A stretch of 15,479 nt of DNA from an uncultured Gemmatimonadota bacterium. Its GTDB lineage: Bacteria; Gemmatimonadota; Gemmatimonadetes; Gemmatimonadales; Gemmatimonadaceae. Each line of letters opens with the position of its first letter. The stretch's first letter is position 1. The notes under the pieces are model-generated. The model ran no database searches and was not told where the DNA came from. It saw only the letters and a program-made list of their open reading frames with translations. The DNA is taken from NCBI GenBank assembly GCA_946479895.1, contig CAMLHT010000069.1, forward strand, positions 1 to 15,479. Direction: 5' to 3'. A program made the position numbers and the translations under genes. This document shows, one piece after another, positions 1 through 6,284 of the stretch.

Positions 1-1039
1 CGATCTCCGGCAGCGGGTACTTGTTGACGTCGATGATGTTGTCGAGGAAGTGCGTCGACAGGTGGATGTCCTTCCGGAACGCATCCCAGTCGAGATCCTT
101 CCCACCCTGCTTCACGTAGAAGCCGACGTTGATCGAGCCGAGGTTGCAGACGTCGTACGGGAGCAGCGGCTGCTCACCGCACGGATTCGTCGCCTCGTAG
201 GCGCCGAGGTGCGGGACCGGGTTGTACCGGTTGGCTTCGTCGATGAAGAACACGCCCGGCTCACCCGTCCGCCAGGCGCCGTCGATCATCTTGTTCCAGA
301 CCATCTGCGCGTCGAGATGGCCCACCACCTTGCCGCTCGCGGGATCGATGAGGTCGTACTCCGCGCCCGACTTCACCGCGTCCATGAACTTCCCCGTCAC
401 GGCGACGGAGATGTTGAAGTTCGTCACCTGCGTGAGGTCTTCCTTGCAGGAGATGAACTCCATGATGTCCGGGTGATCCACGCGCAGGATGCCCATGTTG
501 GCGCCGCGGCGCGTGCCGCCCTGCTTCACCGCGTCCGTCGAGGCGTCGTACAGCTTCATGAAGCTGATCGGGCCGGACGCGACGCCGGTGGTCGAGCGGA
601 CCATCGAGCCCTTGCCGCGCAGGCGCGAGAACGAGAAGCCCGTGCCGCCGCCTGACTGATGGATGAGCGCCATCGCGCCGAGCGTGTCGTAGATGCCGTT
701 CTTCTTGTTCGAGAGCGCGTCCTCGACCGGCAGGACGAAGCACGCCGAGAGCTGGCCCAGGGGACGGCCGGCATTCATGAGCGTCGGCGAGTTCGGCTCG
801 AACCGGCGCTGCGTCATCAGGAAATAGAAATCCTCCGCCGCCCGCTTCACCGCCTCGTCATTCGCGCCGTACCGGCCATCGGCATCGGCCACCACGGTCG
901 CCACCCGCCAGAAGAGATCCTCCGGAGTCTCGGTCGGCTTCCCCTTCTCGTTCTTGATGAGGTAGCGCTTCTCGAGAACCGTCCGGGCGTTCTGGGTGAG
1001 CGTGACGTCGCCCGACGGCGGGGTGGCAGGGAGGGTCAT
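1..1039 (-). CDS. nrdJ: Adenosylcobalamin-dependent (class II) ribonucleotide reductase, N-terminal part
   Basis: Cytoplasmic enzyme that reduces ribonucleotides to deoxyribonucleotides for DNA synthesis, using a radical generated from coenzyme B12 and needing no oxygen. The gene is cut by the left window edge: 346 codons are present, against the usual 700 or more. Visible motifs are the substrate-loop region RRFEPNSPTLMNAG (residues 78-91), the redox cysteine in LSACFVLPVED (C100), the glycine-rich QSGGGTGFSFSRLRG stretch, and the active-site NPCGEQ with N285, C287 and E289. C298 lies 11 residues after the radical cysteine, matching the C134/C322/C333 arrangement of Thermotoga maritima NrdJ, so C100-C298 is the expected redox pair. 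The start is supported by AGGAG at 1049-1053, 9 bases upstream. No NrdB-like small subunit is nearby, as expected for class II. Family assignment is firm; the B12-dependent class rests on motif spacing and overall similarity. Confidence 0.95.
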   Translation of the reverse strand, partial: MTLPATPPSGDVTLTQNARTVLEKRYLIKNEKGKPTETPEDLFWRVATVVADADGRYGANDEAVKRAAEDFYFLMTQRRFEPNSPTLMNAGRPLGQLSACFVLPVEDALSNKKNGIYDTLGAMALIHQSGGGTGFSFSRLRGKGSMVRSTTGVASGPISFMKLYDASTDAVKQGGTRRGANMGILRVDHPDIMEFISCKEDLTQVTNFNISVAVTGKFMDAVKSGAEYDLIDPASGKVVGHLDAQMVWNKMIDGAWRTGEPGVFFIDEANRYNPVPHLGAYEATNPCGEQPLLPYDVCNLGSINVGFYVKQGGKDLDWDAFRKDIHLSTHFLDNIIDVNKYPLPEI

Positions 1040-1093
1040 GAGCAAATTCTCCTGATCGACTTCTATATGAAAAACACAACCAACTGGGGGATC

Positions 1094-1528
1094 TTACTGA
1101 ACCAGCACGTTCCCGTTCGAGAGAATCGACGCGAGAAGCGCGCTGCGTGGTGCATCCGGGTCCGCGGGATCGATCGGCTCGTTAACCGCTTCGAGCAGGT
1201 CTTCCGGGAGCAGGGGCGGGCAATCTGCCGGGGTTCGTGAGTCCACGCCAGTCCCAGCGCAAGTCGTTGCAGTGCGTGGTGTTAGGAAATCAACATCACT
1301 TACGTGAAATTCCGTGGAAAGGACGGTGGACAAGGTGTGGGTCCACGTGGAGAAGTCTCCGATGTAGGCAGTTATGCCACGGACGCGCCGAGTGTGCATG
1401 AAAGTTAACCTGTTGTCAGGGTGTAGGTTAGCGTTCGCGATTCGGGGCAAGAGCTCCTGCACAAACACTGAGCCGGGCTGGAGCGCGCCGAATGTCGACA
1501 TCGGCGGCTGGAACGGGGTTGCTTCCAA
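1094..1528 (-). CDS. Doubtful hypothetical ORF, 144 residues
   Basis: Not recognised. The frame starts with TTG and has no ribosome-binding site in front of it. Counting its codons, about 68% end in G or C, clearly lower than the flanking genes. The last 35 or so residues (EDLLEAVNEPIDPADPD..., then ALLASILSNGNVLVQ) look fairly protein-like, whereas the first hundred do not resemble any family I know. It sits immediately upstream of nrdJ on the same strand, with 54 bases between them. It could be a small acquired gene, a remnant of one, or a chance frame in a long leader. It is listed only because it is the sole candidate in this gap. Confidence 0.2.
   Translation of the reverse strand: MEATPFQPPMSTFGALQPGSVFVQELLPRIANANLHPDNRLTFMHTRRVRGITAYIGDFSTWTHTLSTVLSTEFHVSDVDFLTPRTATTCAGTGVDSRTPADCPPLLPEDLLEAVNEPIDPADPDAPRSALLASILSNGNVLVQ
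1404..1432. other. Hairpin in the nrdJ leader
   Basis: Arms GTTAACCT (1404-1411) and AGGTTAGC (1425-1432) pair over 8 bases with one G-T wobble, around a 13-base loop. It lies in the atypical stretch upstream of nrdJ. There is no T tract, so it is not an obvious terminator. It could be part of a structured leader RNA or of an operator. Confidence 0.35.
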
Positions 1529-1548
1529 ACACGTGTGACGAAGGAGGC

Positions 1549-1554
1549 ATTATA
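1549..1554 (-). promoter_or_regulatory. Perfect -10 hexamer facing nrdJ
   Basis: On the minus strand this reads TATAAT, rare by chance in DNA this GC-rich. No good -35 lies at 16-18 bases; the nearest match, TTCACA, is 23 bases away (1578-1583). Transcription from here would give nrdJ a leader of roughly 500 bases that includes the doubtful 144-residue frame. Confidence 0.35.
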
Positions 1555-1619
1555 GGCCTCAGGGCCGTTCGCGCCAGTGTGAATTTCAGCCCAGGGCCGG
1601 GCTCGCTACCGACCGAACG

Positions 1620-2138
1620 TCAGGTCGAGTGCACGAACTGGGGGTAGGCGCCGGCCCGATGCTCATCCTGGAGGCGCAGGTACGCCTCCACCGTGAGGCG
1701 TATGCGCTCGCGCTCTTCGGCCGTCGTCTGCCGGACGATCCTGCCCGGCACGCCCATCACGAGCGAGTTGGGCGGAACGTCGAACCCCTCGCGGCAGACC
1801 GCGCCGGCGGCGATGATCGACCCCGACCCGACGGTCACCCGGTTCAGCAGGATCGCGCCCATGCCGATCAGGCAATCATCCTCGACCGTCGCGCCATGGA
1901 TGATCGCCCGGTGTCCGACGCCGACCCGCTTCCCGATCCGGGTGGGCACGCCTTCGTCCACGTGCACCACCGTCCCATCCTGGATGTTCGAGTCGTCCCC
2001 GATCTCGATCGTGTCGGAATCGCCGCGGATCACCGCGGTCGCCCACACGGAGACCCGTGCGCCGAGGGTGACGTTGCCGCACACCGTGGCGGCGGAGTGA
2101 ACGAAAGCAGAGGGGTGGACAATCGGCATGCGGGGCAT
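1620..2138 (-). CDS. Gamma-carbonic-anhydrase-like hexapeptide-repeat protein
   Basis: Left-handed beta-helix protein of the YrdA/PaaY/gamma-carbonic-anhydrase group, 172 residues, the usual size. Members form trimers with a metal bound between subunits; some hydrate CO2 and many have unproven activity. The three histidine ligands are visible: H59 in VVHVDEG, and H76 and H81 in VGHRAIIHG. The conserved RGD (R38-D40) and NIQDGT (51-56) are also present. Hexapeptide turns run from about residue 12 to 120, followed by a C-terminal helix (about 136-160). Neither candidate start has a ribosome-binding site. I kept the upstream ATG; the ATG at 2129 (Met4) is a good alternative because a promoter-like sequence overlaps the first ATG. 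The gene diverges from the Lgt-like gene. The cytoplasmic location follows from the absence of a signal peptide. Family is secure, substrate is not. Confidence 0.9.
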   Translation of the reverse strand: MPRMPIVHPSAFVHSAATVCGNVTLGARVSVWATAVIRGDSDTIEIGDDSNIQDGTVVHVDEGVPTRIGKRVGVGHRAIIHGATVEDDCLIGMGAILLNRVTVGSGSIIAAGAVCREGFDVPPNSLVMGVPGRIVRQTTAEERERIRLTVEAYLRLQDEHRAGAYPQFVHST

Positions 2139-2165
2139 AATACGATGGTCCCATCGGCGCGTCGA
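2137..2165 (-). promoter_or_regulatory. Promoter-like sequence for the gamma-CA-like gene
   Basis: Reading the minus strand, TCGACG (2160-2165, 4 of 6 matches to TTGACA) is followed by 17 bases and then TATTAT (2137-2142, 5 of 6 matches to TATAAT). The -10 overlaps the annotated start codon and lies 7 bases before the next in-frame ATG (2129). If real, the mRNA would be leaderless from that second ATG. Confidence 0.35.
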
Positions 2166-2175
2166 GAAACCCGGA

Positions 2176-2195
2176 TGACCGGCGATTGACCGGCG
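2176..2195. repeat. Two direct copies of TGACCGGCG, 11 bases apart
   Basis: TGACCGGCG occurs at 2176-2184... and again, with the same bases, starting 11 positions later, ending at 2195. One-helical-turn phasing inside a divergent intergenic region, just upstream of the -35-like element of the gamma-CA-like gene, is what an activator site would look like. It may also be chance in GC-rich DNA. Confidence 0.3.
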
Positions 2196-2249
2196 GGCGA
2201 CGGCAGCGGCACACGTTTGAACCTCCTTTCATCCTCCGAGGACCAGGCG

Positions 2250-3878
2250 ATGGCTCCGATCGATGCCCTGACTGCCGGCTGGTACAACGTCTTCTACACC
2301 GCGGCCATAACCGTCGCCGGCGCCGTGACGCTACGGGCCGGCCTGCAACGGGGCTGGCGTCCGCGGGTCTGGACGATGGCCCTGCTGGCCTGGGTTGCCG
2401 GGGGCGTGGTGGGCGCGATCATTCCCGGGCTGGTCCTCGGGGAGCTCGCCGCGGCGCGGACCGCCATCGGCGCCATCGCCTTGGCGACCCTCGCGCTCGC
2501 GGTCACCGCCCGGGCTTTGCGACTGCCGACCCTCGAGGCGCTCGACACGACGGCCGTCGCCATTCCACTCGGCGGCGCGATCGTGCGGATCGGGTGCTTC
2601 ATCGCGGAATGCTGCCAGGGCGTCGTGACGACCCTGCCCGTCGGCGTGGCGCTGCACCCTGGCGACGAGCTGCGGCACCCGGTTCAGCTTTACGAGGCCG
2701 CTCTCGAAGCGCTGCTCGCCGCGGTGCTCTGGCGTAGAGCCGGCGGGCGACGACCAGGCGTCGCCATCGTGACGAGCATCGGCGGCCTCGCCGCGATCCG
2801 CTTCGCCACGGAGTTTCTTCGCGACAACGAGAAGTTCGGCCACCTGTCACTGGCGCAATGGATCGCGGTTCCAGTCGTCGTCGTCTGCGCGCTCCGCCTC
2901 CGCGCGCGCCGGGAAGGGCGTCCCGGAAACGACTGGACGGTGGCCTTCTCCCGCGCGACGCTCGCCGTGAGCGCGCTGCTGCTGGCGGGAACGGCGATCG
3001 ATCGCCGGCTCCCGCCGCTCGAGACGGCCACCCTCGCGGTCGCGGCGATCGGCGTCATCGTCGGGCTGCTGGCGAGATCGAGGTTCATCGCTCCCGCCGG
3101 CGTCACGCTGATGGCGCTCCAGATGCCGCCCCTTTCGGCCGACACGACGTTCCCCCGCCGATACAACTTCTTCGGGCTCGGCGCCACCAGCGGGTCATAC
3201 GATGCGCGAGTCCAGCGGGGGGACTGCGACAACGGGACGACCGCTGACTGGACGCGGCATCACTCCTACGAGGGGCTGGCCATCGAGGCGGGGTCTCGCG
3301 TGAGCTCGACGGCAACGCGGGCCAACACCTTCCGCGCACGCGGCTACTTCGGCACGGAGCGAGCCGGTCGCGCCGTCGTCACGGTCGGCGCACCGAGCGA
3401 CCCCGGGGGGTACTCTCACGGCGCCTTCGCGGTCTCGCTCGCCGGAGATTTCGACCGGCGCTACGCGGGCTTCACACTCGGCGCATCGCTGGGCCAGATG
3501 TATCCGGCCGGCTCGTGGGACAGCGTCGAGCCAAGCGAGGCGGTGGTGTTCATGCCGGCGCTCGGATTTCGCCTCGGCGAGCTCCATGGGCCGTCGCTCG
3601 AGGTGCGCGTTGGCGACGAGCTCCCGACGTGGGCGCCCGCGCCGTCGCTGAGCGCGGCGCTGGGCCTGGGGGATTCACGCGGAAACCGGGCGCGCATTGG
3701 CGTCACCGACCTGGGCGGCCTCTTCGTGTCCGGCCATTACACCAACCGAGGAGGCTTCGAGATCCGGCCCTCGATCGTCGTCGCGCCGGGGGGCTCGGAC
3801 CCGCTGAACCTCTTCCAGGCCGGCATCATGGTGCGGAAGTGGGTCAGGGCCGAGCTCCCGCCCCCAGTCGAGCGATGA
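2250..3878 (+). CDS. Lgt-like integral membrane domain fused to a probable beta-barrel domain
   Basis: 542 residues, two unlike halves. Residues 1-220 resemble prolipoprotein diacylglyceryl transferase (Lgt), a membrane enzyme that lipidates lipoprotein cysteines. Visible matches are IVRIGCF with R113 (like E. coli R143), RHPVQLYE (142-149), and R184/E188 with the R239/E243 spacing of E. coli Lgt. The HGGL motif (E. coli H103) is missing: the equivalent stretch reads ARTAIGA (69-75), as in Lgt-related proteins of uncertain activity. Further hydrophobic segments lie at about 234-250 and 257-290. From about 298 the sequence becomes alternating, Gly/aromatic-rich beta strands without membrane helices, ending FQAGIMVRKW, as in outer-membrane or surface barrels. 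I chose ATG at 2250 because GAGGA (2238-2242) sits 7 bases upstream; a TTG at 2217 would also be in frame. Its end overlaps the convergent M20 gene by 35 bases. Lgt activity is unproven. Confidence 0.8.
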   Translation: MAPIDALTAGWYNVFYTAAITVAGAVTLRAGLQRGWRPRVWTMALLAWVAGGVVGAIIPGLVLGELAAARTAIGAIALATLALAVTARALRLPTLEALDTTAVAIPLGGAIVRIGCFIAECCQGVVTTLPVGVALHPGDELRHPVQLYEAALEALLAAVLWRRAGGRRPGVAIVTSIGGLAAIRFATEFLRDNEKFGHLSLAQWIAVPVVVVCALRLRARREGRPGNDWTVAFSRATLAVSALLLAGTAIDRRLPPLETATLAVAAIGVIVGLLARSRFIAPAGVTLMALQMPPLSADTTFPRRYNFFGLGATSGSYDARVQRGDCDNGTTADWTRHHSYEGLAIEAGSRVSSTATRANTFRARGYFGTERAGRAVVTVGAPSDPGGYSHGAFAVSLAGDFDRRYAGFTLGASLGQMYPAGSWDSVEPSEAVVFMPALGFRLGELHGPSLEVRVGDELPTWAPAPSLSAALGLGDSRGNRARIGVTDLGGLFVSGHYTNRGGFEIRPSIVVAPGGSDPLNLFQAGIMVRKWVRAELPPPVER

Positions 3879-5133
3879 GGATCGCCGCCTTCTTCGTCTG
3901 CGTCGGCAGGGTGCGGAGATCGGCCGTTTCCCTGTCGCTATGGTCGTCATGACCCATCAGGCCGACGCCGTCGATGAGCATCGGGACGATGGAGGCGACG
4001 AAGGCGACGTCGGCGGCGCCCGCGCGTGACGGATCCACCGGGTCGACCGGCGGAAGCCCGAGCGCGCGGCTGATCGCGTCGTACTGGGCGAGCAGCCGGC
4101 GATTGCCGTCGGTCGGGGCCATCGGCGGATAGCCTTCGTCGAAGCTGATCGTCGCCGTCGTCTTCGGCAGGCTGGCATTCACGATCTCGCGCATCGTGGC
4201 CTGCGCGCGCGCGAGCTGCTCCGGCGAGATCGCGCGGATGTCTCCGGTGACGGTCATCGTCGGCGCGATGACGTTCGTCTTGCCGGCGGCGCTGCCGCTC
4301 GTTCCCGCGGTGTCGGTGGAGACCTGGCTGCCGCCGAGGGCAAGGCCCGGATTGAAGGTCAGGTACCGCTCGCTGGAGAGCCGCTCGCGAAAGGCGTTCA
4401 GGATGCGCGATGCCTCGTAGATCGCGCCGAAGCCCATCGGCTCGGTGAAGATCTGCGACGAGTGCCCGGTCGCTCCCGTCGTCACGAGCTTCCAGCCGGA
4501 GGAGCTTCGCCGCGAGATCACGCCGAACTTCGGGTCGCCCGGCCCGTCCTCGAACCCGATCGCGTACGCGGCGCCCTGGGCCGCGGCGACGAGCGCGCGG
4601 CGCGCCTGGGAGAGTGGCCGGCCCGCGGCCTCCTCGTCCCCCGTCATGACGACCACGATGTTCATGCGGTCGAGCTGCCCCGCGTCCTTCAGGGCCTTGA
4701 GCGCCTGGACGATGATCACGTCGCCGCCCTTCATGTCGATGATGCCCGGGCCGCGCGCCGTGCTATCGCTGAGACGCTCGAACTTCTGGAATGGGCTCGA
4801 CGGCTCGAACACCGTGTCGAGGTGGCCGATCAGCAGGATCTTCGGCCCCGGCCCCGGACGCTCGGCGACGAGGTGCGGCGCGCGGTCGGCGGTTCCCTGC
4901 TCCAGCCGTGCGTTGAAGCCCAGGTCCTGAAATTCCTTCAGGAAGACGCCGCCCACGGCGCGGACGCCGGCGATGTTCATCGTCCCGCTGTTGATGTTCA
5001 CCACGCGCTCGAGCAACGCGAGCGCCTCGGCGTTGCGCGCGTCCACCGCGCGCGCGATGGCGCGCTCGGGCGCCGTGAGGGTCTGCGCGGAAGCAGTCGC
5101 GGCGAAGGCCGCGACGAGAACGAGAGATCGCAT
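3844..5133 (-). CDS. Exported M20-family metallopeptidase (glutamate carboxypeptidase-like)
   Basis: Zinc hydrolase of the M20 family, 429 residues, closest in pattern to carboxypeptidase G2-like enzymes that release C-terminal amino acids from peptides or acylated substrates. Residues 1-16 form a signal peptide (MRSLVLVAAFAATASA, cut before Q17), so it acts in the periplasm or outside. Catalytic and metal residues are all visible: H104 and D106 in GHLDTV, D133 in GPGIIDMKGG, base E167 with ligand E168 in TGDEEAAG, E195 in GFEDGPG, and H398 in HSDRETADL. The lid (dimerisation) domain starts near SSSGWKLVTTGATGHSS, about residue 208. ATG at 5133 was preferred to a longer frame from 5202 because it opens exactly on the signal peptide and clears the upstream gene by 26 bases. 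It is the last gene of the five-gene minus-strand run. Exact substrate unknown. Confidence 0.9.
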   Translation of the reverse strand: MRSLVLVAAFAATASAQTLTAPERAIARAVDARNAEALALLERVVNINSGTMNIAGVRAVGGVFLKEFQDLGFNARLEQGTADRAPHLVAERPGPGPKILLIGHLDTVFEPSSPFQKFERLSDSTARGPGIIDMKGGDVIIVQALKALKDAGQLDRMNIVVVMTGDEEAAGRPLSQARRALVAAAQGAAYAIGFEDGPGDPKFGVISRRSSSGWKLVTTGATGHSSQIFTEPMGFGAIYEASRILNAFRERLSSERYLTFNPGLALGGSQVSTDTAGTSGSAAGKTNVIAPTMTVTGDIRAISPEQLARAQATMREIVNASLPKTTATISFDEGYPPMAPTDGNRRLLAQYDAISRALGLPPVDPVDPSRAGAADVAFVASIVPMLIDGVGLMGHDDHSDRETADLRTLPTQTKKAAILIARLGAGARP

Positions 5134-5159
5134 GTTGGCGCGTCGGGAAAGGGCGGAGA

Positions 5160-6284
5160 CTACGGCTTCCTGGCGGCGGTCGCTCCCAGGGTCCGTATCC
5201 AATCTCGCCAGGGACCGGGCTCGAAGCCCAGATCCTGGCCGCGCAGCCTGACCAGCAGGTCGTGCGCGGAATCCCGGATGTCCGGATTGTCGCTCTCCAC
5301 GTACGCGGTGAGCATCTCGCCGCCGTTCGCGAGGTACGGGACGGCCTGCGCCGGCGACGCGCCGGTGGCGACGAGCGCGGTGGCGAGCGGCGCGAGGGCC
5401 GCGAGGGCGGTGCCGTCGAGGACGTCGTGGATGGCGGGGGCCACCGGCGTCCAGTCCACCGGGCGCGGCGACCGCTCGCTCAGGGAGACCAGCGCCTGCT
5501 GGGCAATGAACGCGTCGCGCGCCTGCTCGCGTCCGATGGCGGCCCTGAAGATCGACCGCCAGGCTTCGTCACGGTCCGGGAAGTTCGCGAGGATGAGCAC
5601 CGCCGCCGCGCGATCCGGCCCGCTCGTCGACGTCGCGATGGTCTCGACCGCCGCGTCGAAATCCGCCGGCGAGCGCCGCCGGCCGATCGAGTCGAGGATC
5701 GGCATCGCGGCGAGCGAATCGGCGGGCGACTCGAACGCGTAACCTTCGCGGTGCGTGAACTTCCGGCCCCGCATGGTCGAATCGACCACGAGTCGTGACA
5801 GCCCGTCGAGGTGGGCCGCGGCGACGATCGGCACGAGACGGCCGCTCGAATCAGCCATGACCGACGTGATCAGCGCGCGCCAGTCGGGCCGGTTCGGCAC
5901 GCTGTCGAGCGCCTGGGGCGCGTAATGCACGCGGGCGGAGTCCCCGGGCTCGCGCACGGCGATCGTGATCGTCGCCTTCTCGTCCTCGTCGAAGACGACC
6001 GTATGAATGGAGGTCGCCGCATCAGCGAAGCCGAGCAGGTTCCGCAGGTTGGCCGCGGCCGCGTCGGAGTCCAGTCCTTCGTCGGGCGCGTACTTGCGGA
6101 GGGAGTCGCGCACCATTTCCGCGGTCCACCGCCGCAGTCCGATGATCTCGACGGTCCGGCCGGAATCGAGCTCGATCCGGGCGATTGGCTGCACCTCGGC
6201 GGGCGGCGGCGGCGCATCCTTCGCGCAGGCGGCAAGGGCGAGCAGCAGAACCCCGACGCGCGCGGCGGCTGCCCGGGTGCTCAT
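5160..6284 (-). CDS. Lipoprotein with POTRA-like and HEAT-like regions
   Basis: No named family recognised; 374 residues. The N-terminus is a lipoprotein signal with the lipobox LAAC (17-20), so C20 is the lipidated residue. A Pro/Ala-rich linker follows. Residues 34-112 have a beta-alpha-alpha-beta-beta pattern (IELDSGRTVEIIGLRRW, helices, then TVVFDEDEKATITIAVREP) reminiscent of POTRA domains of Omp85-type assembly factors. This is a resemblance by eye, not a motif match. Residues about 205-370 are helical with repeated A/L-rich pairs (DRAAAVLILANFPDRDEAWRS, TALAALAPLATALVATGAS, NPDIRDSAHDLLVRL), like HEAT repeats. The ATG overlaps the stop of the upstream propeller gene as ATGA, with AAGGG just before it, which indicates translational coupling. 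It is likely an envelope protein mediating protein contacts. Confidence 0.8.
   Translation of the reverse strand: MSTRAAAARVGVLLLALAACAKDAPPPPAEVQPIARIELDSGRTVEIIGLRRWTAEMVRDSLRKYAPDEGLDSDAAAANLRNLLGFADAATSIHTVVFDEDEKATITIAVREPGDSARVHYAPQALDSVPNRPDWRALITSVMADSSGRLVPIVAAAHLDGLSRLVVDSTMRGRKFTHREGYAFESPADSLAAMPILDSIGRRRSPADFDAAVETIATSTSGPDRAAAVLILANFPDRDEAWRSIFRAAIGREQARDAFIAQQALVSLSERSPRPVDWTPVAPAIHDVLDGTALAALAPLATALVATGASPAQAVPYLANGGEMLTAYVESDNPDIRDSAHDLLVRLRGQDLGFEPGPWRDWIRTLGATAARKP

Larger units (their letters stand above)
1040..1619. other. 580-base stretch between nrdJ and the gamma-CA-like gene, no convincing gene
   Basis: This stretch is visibly less GC-rich than the flanking genes. 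It contains one weak ORF, one clear hairpin, a consensus -10 hexamer facing nrdJ, and an AT-rich patch at 1061-1076 just before nrdJ. The patch includes the near-palindrome TTCTATATGAA (1061-1071). I looked on both strands for the conserved cobalamin riboswitch box and found no good match. It may be a long nrdJ leader, an unrecognised RNA, or decayed or foreign sequence. Confidence 0.6.

Noticed and set aside
1060..1078. NrdR box upstream of nrdJ
   Set aside because: The AT-rich patch with TTCTATATGAA resembles the centre of an NrdR box, but the flanking ACAC/GTGT arms do not match on both sides.
1040..1619. Cobalamin riboswitch ahead of nrdJ
   Set aside because: I could not find the conserved B12 box or the other conserved riboswitch blocks on either strand by eye.
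4462..5742. 426-residue open frame antisense to the M20 gene and the POTRA/HEAT-like lipoprotein gene
   Set aside because: It spans two real genes, has a typical antisense composition and no recognisable family.
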